A DNA stretch of 64,000 bases, from positions 912,390-976,389 of the forward strand of contig NZ_QGTG01000001.1 of NCBI RefSeq assembly GCF_003182155.1, written 5' to 3'. Below, in pieces: positions 27,731-35,345 of this stretch. This DNA is from Chitinophaga sp. S165 (GTDB lineage Bacteria; Bacteroidota; Bacteroidia; Chitinophagales; Chitinophagaceae). Every line of letters begins with the position of its first letter. Position 1 is the stretch's first letter. Under the pieces are notes generated by a model, which worked only from the letters and a program-made list of their open reading frames with translations, did not search any database and was not told the DNA's origin. The position numbers and the translations under genes are program-made.

Positions 27731-30700
27731 ATGCATCTTATTCCAACTATTCCGGGAGGATGGAACCCTAATGGTGAAGGGGTCTTCCATATACAACAGC
27801 AGCCTGGCGATATCATCTTCCTGTCTGCAGCCGATACAGAGATACATTCCCTGAACAATGCGTACCGGGAACTGTATGGACCTGCAGCAGGGGCTTCCTC
27901 CCTGCCGTCCCTGCGTATTGCCAACCTCGTGTACCTGAAACAGGAACTGACGATCGACAAATACGTAGAGGAAGTGATCGGTGAAGCTAAACTGGTCATA
28001 TGCCGGTTCCTGGGTGGTAAGAACTACTACCCCTACCTGTTCGAAGCAGTCAGTATTGCCTGTGAGCTGAAGAAGATCCCTGTTCTGTTCCTCCCGGGAT
28101 ATGATGTACCTGATATTGAATTGTTGAACAGTTCTACAGCCGATCTCAATATTGCAGATACTGTCTGGAAATACCTTTGTGCAGGCGGCAGGCGAAACCA
28201 CCTGCAATGCCTGCAATATCTCTTTCACACTTTCTTCCGGCTTCCATATACATTTGAAGCGCCGCAACGGCTACCGGACCTGTTCCTGTTCCATCCCGAA
28301 AGAGGGCTTATCCTGCCGGGAGAAGAACATACCATCATTCCACAGGATGTACGTTCCGGAAATGCAGTCATCCTTGTATACCAGACGCACTACCTGGCCG
28401 ACAACCTGGAGCCGGTATATTATCTTGCAACAGCACTTGAAAAACAAGGTATCAATCCGGTCATTGCCTTTGCAAGTAATCTTCGCGACCTGAGCACCTG
28501 CGATGAGCTATATCACCTGCTGAACAAGATAGGTGCATCCTTAGATGTGATTATCAATACCACCAGCTTCTCCATTAAATCATTGCTGGATGCTACAGAT
28601 GATCAGTTCATCTTCAGCAAACTGAATATACCTGTTATTCAGGCCATCTTCGCATCCTGTACAAAAGAGATCTGGCAGGAAAACCTCTTTGGCCTGACAC
28701 CGGCAGATGTAGCGATGAACATTGCCCTCCCCGAAATAGACGGGAGGATCATCACTACGGCAGTTTCGTTTAAGTCTTCATTAGGAAGAGATGCACTCAC
28801 TGATTCGGACATTCTTAAATATACCACACACGAAGAAGGCTGCGACTTTGTAATAGAATTTGCGAAACGATGGATAAGTCTCAGGCGTAAAGAGAATGGC
28901 GACAAGCACATTGCCCTGATCATGCCCAACTATCCCAATAAGGATAGCCGTCTTGCCAATGGTGTGGGACTCGATACCCCGGCCAGTATTATAGAGATCC
29001 TCCATGCGCTGAAAGCAGCTGGTTATGATACGGGAGAACTCGTACCTACCGACAGCGCCGAACTCATTGAACTGATCACTCATTACATCACCAACGATAC
29101 AGATACTGCCTTATACAGGCCTTACCAGGTGAGCCTGAAGATTGAACAATTCAATCAGCATTATAACGCCCTCTCTCCGCTGCTGAAACAGAAGATTGAA
29201 CAGCAATGGGGCCTGCCTGAAGATTCACCTAACTATAATGCAGATGAATTCATTATTCCGGGTTTTTTACTGAGTAATATCTTTGTCAGCATTCAACCTG
29301 CCCGTGGTTACAATCAGGACGTTAAAGCCATTTACCATTCTCCCGATCTGCCGCCTACCTATGCTTATCTCGCTTATTATTTCTGGGTGAATAACGTATT
29401 TGGTGCTGACGCAGTCGTACACGTAGGCAAACACGGAAACCTTGAATGGCTGCCTGGTAAAAGTGTGGCATTAAGCAGAGAGACCTGTTTCCCTGCAGTA
29501 TTGTTAAATCCAATTCCGCATTTCTACCCCTTTATTATTAATGATCCTGGTGAAGGCACGCAGGCAAAGAGAAGAAATCACGCTATCATTATAGATCACC
29601 TGATACCCCCCATGACAAGGGCGGAAAGTTATGGCGTGCTGACTAAGCTGGAACACCTGATCGATGAGTATTACGATGCTTACAGTATTGACCCCAAACG
29701 AACAGCCGTCATCAAAACACAGATCACGCAACTGGTACGGGAAGCCAATCTGGAAGCTGACCTGCAATCGTCTGTGAAGGACATCGACGAACTGCTCGTT
29801 AAACTGGACGGCTATCTTTGTGAACTAAAAGAAGCGCAGATCAGGGACGGTCTGCACATTCTTGGTAAAGCTCCGGAAGGAGAACAACTGACAGACCTGG
29901 TCGTAGCATTACACCGTGTACCTGCCGTGGGTAACATAGGCATCACACAGGCTATTGCCCGGAGTCTGGAACTATCATTCGATCCTTTGAACTGTGATTA
30001 TCAGTCGTCGTTTGCAGCAGACGGGCAGCATGCCGTATTTGCAGCTTGCAGGATAAATGGAGATGTGGTTGAAGTACTCGAGCAACTGGCTAAAACATGG
30101 ACAACCCAACTACTTAACGACACTACTGAGCTTCCGGCACTTCTTCCCGATGGCAAACAGTATCCGCTCATTGTCGAATACGGCAGCCTGATTCTTAACA
30201 ATACACTACCAAAAATAAAAAATACCCGTGGAGAGATCACGAATCTTCTACAAGGCCTGAATGGCAGCTATGTCCCATCGGGCAGTTCCGGCGCGCCTAC
30301 ACGGGGAAGGCTGGACGTATTACCTACAGGGCGTAATTTCTATTCTGTAGATGTACGTGCCATCCCCACACAAACTGCATACAGCCTCGGAGTAAAAAGT
30401 GCTAACCTCATCATTGACCGCTATTTACAGGAACATGGCGACTATCCAGAATCAATAGGTCTCTCAGTATGGGGCACTTCCACTATGCGCACCGGCGGTG
30501 ACGACATTGCACAGGCGCTGGCGCTGATGGGCGTAAAACCTGTATGGCAAACCGCCAACAGGCGGGTAAGTGATTTCGAGATCATTCCGCTGATCACTCT
30601 GCGCCGCCCTAGAGTAGACGTCATGCTGAGAATATCCGGCTTCTTCAGAGATGCTTTTCCTGATGTTATTTCTCTCTTTAACGCTGCCGTAGAGAAGGTA

Positions 30701-31516
30701 GCTCAATTGGACGAACCATTCGAGCAGAACCCCGTTAGAAAACGTTTCCTCAAAGAGAAACAGGAATGGCAGTCCAAAGGACTGGATGAGGAAAAAGCAT
30801 ATAAGCGTGCTTTATTCAGAGTGTTCGGTTCCAAACCCGGTGCTTATGGAGCGGGTTTGCAGGCCGTGATCGATGAAAAGAACTGGCAATCAAGAGAAGA
30901 CCTGGCGAAGGTATATATCAACTGGAGCGGTTACGCCTATGGTGCTGACCGTATCGGTGAATCAGCACACGAAGTGTTTGAAAAACGCTTGTCAGACATC
31001 CAGGTGGTGATGCATAACCAGGACAACAGAGAACACGACATCCTCGATTCCGACGACTATTACCAGTTCCAGGGAGGACTGGCCAATGCTGTACAGACCA
31101 TCAAAGGAGAACAACCTTCTATCTATTTCGGAGATAACGCCCGTCCGGAAAACCCCAAAGTGAAGACGTTAAAAGACGAGTTGCTGAAAGTATACCGGTC
31201 CCGTGTAGTCAATCCTAAATGGATCGCCGGAGTAAAACGTCATGGATATAAGGGAGCGTTTGAAATGGCCGCTACCATGGATTACCTGTTTGCTTACGAC
31301 GCTACGACCGACCTGGTGGACGACTTCATGTATGAAGGCATCACACAGGCATATCTCTTCGACGATGACAACAGGCAGTTCATTGAACAGGTCAATCCCT
31401 GGGCACTGAAAGATATGACCGAACGTATGCTGGAAGCTATCCAGCGGGGGATGTGGAAACATCCGGAGAGAGAAACGCTGGAACGCCTGCAACAACTATT
31501 TATAGATCAGGAATGA
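27731..31516 (+). CDS. cobN: CobN, large subunit of cobaltochelatase
   Basis: The 1261-residue length and family blocks (VGKHGNLEWLPGKSVALS; LSVWGTSTMRTGGDDIAQAL; FRVFGSKPGAYGAGLQ) identify CobN/BchH-type porphyrin-binding chelatase subunits. CobN binds the corrin and takes cobalt in an ATP-driven reaction with its AAA+ and VWA partners. No cobST pair is present in the window, so the ChlI/ChlD-type genes at 21234-22975 are the likely partners. It is the last gene of the riboswitch-controlled run. Its TGA ends at 31516, directly next to the stop of the opposing gene. Confidence 0.93.
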   Translation: MHLIPTIPGGWNPNGEGVFHIQQQPGDIIFLSAADTEIHSLNNAYRELYGPAAGASSLPSLRIANLVYLKQELTIDKYVEEVIGEAKLVICRFLGGKNYYPYLFEAVSIACELKKIPVLFLPGYDVPDIELLNSSTADLNIADTVWKYLCAGGRRNHLQCLQYLFHTFFRLPYTFEAPQRLPDLFLFHPERGLILPGEEHTIIPQDVRSGNAVILVYQTHYLADNLEPVYYLATALEKQGINPVIAFASNLRDLSTCDELYHLLNKIGASLDVIINTTSFSIKSLLDATDDQFIFSKLNIPVIQAIFASCTKEIWQENLFGLTPADVAMNIALPEIDGRIITTAVSFKSSLGRDALTDSDILKYTTHEEGCDFVIEFAKRWISLRRKENGDKHIALIMPNYPNKDSRLANGVGLDTPASIIEILHALKAAGYDTGELVPTDSAELIELITHYITNDTDTALYRPYQVSLKIEQFNQHYNALSPLLKQKIEQQWGLPEDSPNYNADEFIIPGFLLSNIFVSIQPARGYNQDVKAIYHSPDLPPTYAYLAYYFWVNNVFGADAVVHVGKHGNLEWLPGKSVALSRETCFPAVLLNPIPHFYPFIINDPGEGTQAKRRNHAIIIDHLIPPMTRAESYGVLTKLEHLIDEYYDAYSIDPKRTAVIKTQITQLVREANLEADLQSSVKDIDELLVKLDGYLCELKEAQIRDGLHILGKAPEGEQLTDLVVALHRVPAVGNIGITQAIARSLELSFDPLNCDYQSSFAADGQHAVFAACRINGDVVEVLEQLAKTWTTQLLNDTTELPALLPDGKQYPLIVEYGSLILNNTLPKIKNTRGEITNLLQGLNGSYVPSGSSGAPTRGRLDVLPTGRNFYSVDVRAIPTQTAYSLGVKSANLIIDRYLQEHGDYPESIGLSVWGTSTMRTGGDDIAQALALMGVKPVWQTANRRVSDFEIIPLITLRRPRVDVMLRISGFFRDAFPDVISLFNAAVEKVAQLDEPFEQNPVRKRFLKEKQEWQSKGLDEEKAYKRALFRVFGSKPGAYGAGLQAVIDEKNWQSREDLAKVYINWSGYAYGADRIGESAHEVFEKRLSDIQVVMHNQDNREHDILDSDDYYQFQGGLANAVQTIKGEQPSIYFGDNARPENPKVKTLKDELLKVYRSRVVNPKWIAGVKRHGYKGAFEMAATMDYLFAYDATTDLVDDFMYEGITQAYLFDDDNRQFIEQVNPWALKDMTERMLEAIQRGMWKHPERETLERLQQLFIDQE

Positions 31517-33493
31517 TCAACAGTCTATCGGTGAAGTGTCAATGTCATACTTAGACACTGGCACTTCATCATTCAGCTTCTCTCCATCTACGCCAGGTAT
31601 TCCTTCGTTATCCGGATTCGAATAAATAACAACTGTCCTCGGATTGTCTTTTATGTTTAAGTACTTCCTCGGATTAATTCTTGCGATCTGATCAAAATCT
31701 TCCTCCGATAATCCGCCCATCATATCAGCCACCATGTTCTTATCTGACTTATGATTTCTTACAACAAAAAAGTCAGTACCATACAACACTTTTTCTCTCA
31801 GACGTTTGTTCTGCAATGTTTCTTTCAGCAAAGGCAGAATGGCGGCATCGTTATGGAGAATATAACTGATATCTGCGTATACGTTCTTATACTGCAACAT
31901 CATGCTGCAAATAATAGAGTACCAGTCTGTGTAACGCCAGATCTGTTCAGGCTTGCCCGGAGAAGGCTCCCCGTCCAGTCTTGTAAAGAACTGAATACCT
32001 TCATCAGGATGTTTGATCAACTGGCTGCTGTAATTATATCTGTCCTTTTCAAAATACCGGCACCATTCGTCATCACCACCGAAATGCCCCAGGCAGATCT
32101 TCAGTGCGCTCAGGTCCTGCGTTAAGCCGGTATCTGAATATCCAAAAAGGGCTTTCACACGTGCTATTTCCTCCTGACTGGATACTTTTTTTAACACATC
32201 TCCACCTAATAACTTTTGCAGCTGTCCTTTGTCCAGTAAACAAAGAAAATTCATCGGATGAGTGAAATTGCAGCTGAAATCCATGTTCTTCGTTTGCGAA
32301 AGGACCAGCGGAACATATTCACTTTTTAGACTATCATGTGTCTCCCTTTGCTCATCTGTTTCAAATCCATCCTTTACATCTTCATTATCATCACTCTCCC
32401 CTCCCATCGCTTGCTCGAATACCGGATGCTCATACCATTCCGTTTTCTTCCTGCCCCTGTAAAAGATAGTGCCTCTGATACAATGTGTAAGTATCGGAAT
32501 GTTATTGTCTGCCGCATACTTCCATAATGGAAGCAGTTTAATATCAAATGGAAAATAACCCAGTGCAGGATAGATCTTGATACCGCTGAATTGTCTTTCC
32601 TCCAGGTATTCCCTGATAAAACAATCTTCCAGAACAACCTTATCACCTTCCTGTCTCCACTCAAAAAAAGGCTTATCTCCTTTTACAGATCGCTTTTCTT
32701 CAGCTACAGGCACACACCTCCTGGGATCAACAAAAACAAAAGGAAAGAACGTCTTTTTGTTCCTTTTCTTTTCCTTCATCTCTGCCAGCTCCTGCATCTG
32801 ATCACGATAACGTACACGGCTCTCCCCGGCTGCCATATAATCCATATCCATCGGTAGTACAACAAAACCTGTCCCCTCCGGATACTGGGATTTCAGCTTA
32901 GAAAAGATCCGGGACTGCTGCCTGTGAAATGCATACCGGCCTATATTTACATAACGCCCGATCATCTCTCTGGTCTGCTTACCTGGCAACATAGCTACAA
33001 ACTTCTTTAGCCCGCTGCTCATCCAGATAACAAGGTTCCTGATAGATGGGAAGAACAATAAAACAAATACAACAAAACAGCCTTGTAAAAATGTCCCTTT
33101 TATTGGCAACATAAAGGGTGCGAGCCATGCATACAGCTGGTCCGTTAATGACGACAACCAGTTTCCTTCAGGCAATACTGCCGGCAGCAGTTCATTTAAC
33201 AAATAAAGTGTCTGAAAGAAAAGGTAGTATTCAAAGATGGTATTGAACGGCCAGCATTTATTGTAGACACGGTTCACAGCGGTAAAACCTCTACGAAGCT
33301 TTTTGAACCAATACGTATACGGGATTCTTGCAGGCCCTCTGTACCACCACCGGAAAAAACCTACGATCAGTTTAAGTGAAATAAGGTAGTGAAGCGGTTC
33401 CGGTACAAAAGTGCGCGCTAGAAAAGGAGGCACATGATCTCCCGTGAAAACATGCGTATGGCAATTGATGATGGGGTGTTTTTCATCCTGCAT
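31517..33493 (-). CDS. Amidohydrolase-superfamily protein with inserted membrane segments
   Basis: The 658-residue protein begins with the amidohydrolase metal motif H12-T-H14 (INCHTHVF). It ends with further barrel motifs: PILTHCIRGTIF, LKICLGHFGGDDEWC and LYGTDFFVV with the late aspartate. Between the first strand and the rest, about residues 80-165, there are hydrophobic stretches (YYLFFQTLYLLNELLPAVL; GCFVVFVLLFFPSI) that look like membrane anchors. A charged insert (GESDDNEDVKDGFETDEQR) lies near residue 370. The substrate is unknown. It is convergent with cobN and divergent from the LodA-like operon. Confidence 0.7.
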   Translation of the reverse strand: MQDEKHPIINCHTHVFTGDHVPPFLARTFVPEPLHYLISLKLIVGFFRWWYRGPARIPYTYWFKKLRRGFTAVNRVYNKCWPFNTIFEYYLFFQTLYLLNELLPAVLPEGNWLSSLTDQLYAWLAPFMLPIKGTFLQGCFVVFVLLFFPSIRNLVIWMSSGLKKFVAMLPGKQTREMIGRYVNIGRYAFHRQQSRIFSKLKSQYPEGTGFVVLPMDMDYMAAGESRVRYRDQMQELAEMKEKKRNKKTFFPFVFVDPRRCVPVAEEKRSVKGDKPFFEWRQEGDKVVLEDCFIREYLEERQFSGIKIYPALGYFPFDIKLLPLWKYAADNNIPILTHCIRGTIFYRGRKKTEWYEHPVFEQAMGGESDDNEDVKDGFETDEQRETHDSLKSEYVPLVLSQTKNMDFSCNFTHPMNFLCLLDKGQLQKLLGGDVLKKVSSQEEIARVKALFGYSDTGLTQDLSALKICLGHFGGDDEWCRYFEKDRYNYSSQLIKHPDEGIQFFTRLDGEPSPGKPEQIWRYTDWYSIICSMMLQYKNVYADISYILHNDAAILPLLKETLQNKRLREKVLYGTDFFVVRNHKSDKNMVADMMGGLSEEDFDQIARINPRKYLNIKDNPRTVVIYSNPDNEGIPGVDGEKLNDEVPVSKYDIDTSPIDC

Positions 33494-33552
33494 GACAATC
33501 TTTTTATGGGGTCCCTAAATAAGCAATATAAAGGTATTTCTATCCACAGAAA

Positions 33553-33570
33553 ATACAAACTACTTTGTAT
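33553..33570. promoter_or_regulatory. Inverted repeat, candidate operator
   Basis: ATACAAA and TTTGTAT are perfect 7-bp arms around CTAC. The site lies 60 bases upstream of the start of the amidohydrolase gene and about 50 bases upstream of the -33 box of the opposite promoter, a sensible place for a regulator that acts on both. No regulator gene is seen next to it. Confidence 0.35.
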
Positions 33571-33620
33571 CTTCTGCTGGCGTTCAGTTATATATGTTTT
33601 ATCCTGTATTTAAAATTCAT

Positions 33621-33652
33621 TTTGACAGCTCAAAAAAAAGTCTTTAACTTTA
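33621..33652 (+). promoter_or_regulatory. Bacteroidota sigma-A-type promoter of the LodA-like operon
   Basis: TTTG at 33621-33624 is followed after exactly 20 bases by TAACTTTA at 33645-33652. This matches the TTTG-N19-21-TAnnTTTG consensus at all but the last position. Transcription would start near 33659 and run into the ferritin-like gene at 33809. Confidence 0.65.
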
Positions 33653-33808
33653 AAAGACCTCGAATTGACCGACGAGAATTAAGATACTATTACAAAGCAG
33701 ACAAAATAACTATTACAGAACAAGTCATGTGAACCGCAGTATTGCAGGTTAAGGTTGCTATTTTTTTTATTCCACACCAACTCACCATTATCCTAAACAC
33801 CACTGCTC

Positions 33809-35335
33809 ATGCAACGTAATTTTCAACGTTACCTCGGCCCCGTATTCAAAAGAGCACAACTCAATCAACTCAGAACGGAAGCTTTAAGGTCGGCCCAGTT
33901 TGAAGGAAAAGGTATCCAGTCCATGGAATATTCCGCCTTCGAAATTGATGAAGTCCCTATTGTTATTCCTCCGGAATTTAACGGAAAAGACTATGTTTCA
34001 TTCCTCTTATGCATCGATGCGGAGATCGAGCATGGCCTGATGCTACAGTACCTCTATGCAGCCTACAGTCTCGGCGGACCACAGATCCCACCCGACTACC
34101 AGGACCAGATCCGTGGTGCACAGGAAGTCATCCTGGGTATTGCAAAAGAAGAAATGGGACACTTTATTTCCGTACAGAATGTATTAAAACTGATCGGCGC
34201 CCCTTTACATTTCGAAAGACAGGACTATCCCTGGGATACGCCCTTCTATCCTTTCCCATTCAAACTGGAACCGCTCACCCTGCAATCGCTGGCAAAATAT
34301 GTGTACGCAGAAGCGCCACAGAGCTGGCTGGACAGCGATGATGCAGATGCCCGGAAGATCGTCAAGATGGTAAAAGATGAAGTACCGCACCCAAATACAG
34401 TGGGCGCCCTGTTTGAAGTGCTTCGCAAACTGATCAATGATCCTACCGTTATTCCTGACGATGCCTTCCAGGCGGATACTTATCCTCAACAGGCCAAGTT
34501 TGACGAATGGGGCCGCGGCTACCAGGGCGGACAACGCGGTAATGCAACGGGTGCAGGTATGGCTGGCGCTCCCGATGTATTGGTCATGCCATTGGCCAGC
34601 AGAGATGATGCCTATAACGCCGTTACCGAAATAGCAGAGCAAGGTGAAGCCGCCACCGCACCGGATAGTGATTCACCATCACACTTTGAGCGCTTCCTTA
34701 AAATATTCCAGCTGCTTGAAGGAATATCGAACACGCCCGGTGTTAACTGGTCCTTCTCACGTAACCTGGCAGTCAATCCGGAGATACTTTCCAACACAGA
34801 CGATCCGGAATCATCCCCTTCTGAAGGACAGATAGCAGATGAAGAAGTAGACGTCATCACAAATGTAGAAGCGCAGAACTGGGGACACCTGTTCAATATC
34901 CGCTACCGCATGCTGCTGAATTTCCTCACGCATAGCTTTGTGCTGGACAATGGTTACAACAATGTGGGCGCTATTTCTCCGCGTGGTATGATCATCAACT
35001 CCACCTTCGGTGAGATGTACAACCTGCGTAGCATTGCATCAGTAATGGTGCAGATACCACTGCTTGAAAATCCTGGTCCTATTGACGAAAACACCAAATT
35101 CGCAGGCCCTCCGTTCCTCGTGCCTTATAGCCTGCAACTCCCCACAGGAGAGCATAACAGGTGGCGTGCACACCAGGACCTCATAGAAGCGTCAGACCCT
35201 ATTATCCGTACGCTATTGAATCAGGTGAAGCCCCATAATCAACGCTACCTCTATTCGCTTCTTGAAGCAGACGCGAAACTGTTACAGGTAATCCAGGAAC
35301 TCACAGCAGCCTGCAGCTGTACTACTAACCAGTAA
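33809..35335 (+). CDS. Ferritin-like domain protein (VioB/RebD C-terminal type)
   Basis: The 508-residue protein has a ferritin-like helical bundle at about residues 65-175. Helix one has acidic and histidine ligands (DAEIEHGLMLQYLYAAYSL) and helix two has the ExxH pattern (AKEEMGHFISVQNVLKLIG). This is the domain found in VioB and RebD, which couple indole-3-pyruvate imines in violacein and rebeccamycin synthesis. Here it is not joined to the VioB N-terminal part, and no other violacein gene is present. The next gene starts ten bases on. I infer a metal-dependent oxidation role that serves the LodA-like protein, or a partner subunit of it. Confidence 0.8.
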   Translation: MQRNFQRYLGPVFKRAQLNQLRTEALRSAQFEGKGIQSMEYSAFEIDEVPIVIPPEFNGKDYVSFLLCIDAEIEHGLMLQYLYAAYSLGGPQIPPDYQDQIRGAQEVILGIAKEEMGHFISVQNVLKLIGAPLHFERQDYPWDTPFYPFPFKLEPLTLQSLAKYVYAEAPQSWLDSDDADARKIVKMVKDEVPHPNTVGALFEVLRKLINDPTVIPDDAFQADTYPQQAKFDEWGRGYQGGQRGNATGAGMAGAPDVLVMPLASRDDAYNAVTEIAEQGEAATAPDSDSPSHFERFLKIFQLLEGISNTPGVNWSFSRNLAVNPEILSNTDDPESSPSEGQIADEEVDVITNVEAQNWGHLFNIRYRMLLNFLTHSFVLDNGYNNVGAISPRGMIINSTFGEMYNLRSIASVMVQIPLLENPGPIDENTKFAGPPFLVPYSLQLPTGEHNRWRAHQDLIEASDPIIRTLLNQVKPHNQRYLYSLLEADAKLLQVIQELTAACSCTTNQ

Positions 35336-35345
35336 AACCTACGTT

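Larger units (their letters stand above)
33494..33808. other. Divergent intergenic region
   Basis: This 315-base region lies between the leftward amidohydrolase gene and the rightward LodA-like operon. It is AT-rich, has no credible reading frame, and holds an inverted repeat (33553-33570) and a strong Bacteroidota-type promoter (33621-33652), listed separately. The leader from that promoter to the first ATG would be about 150 bases. Confidence 0.6.
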
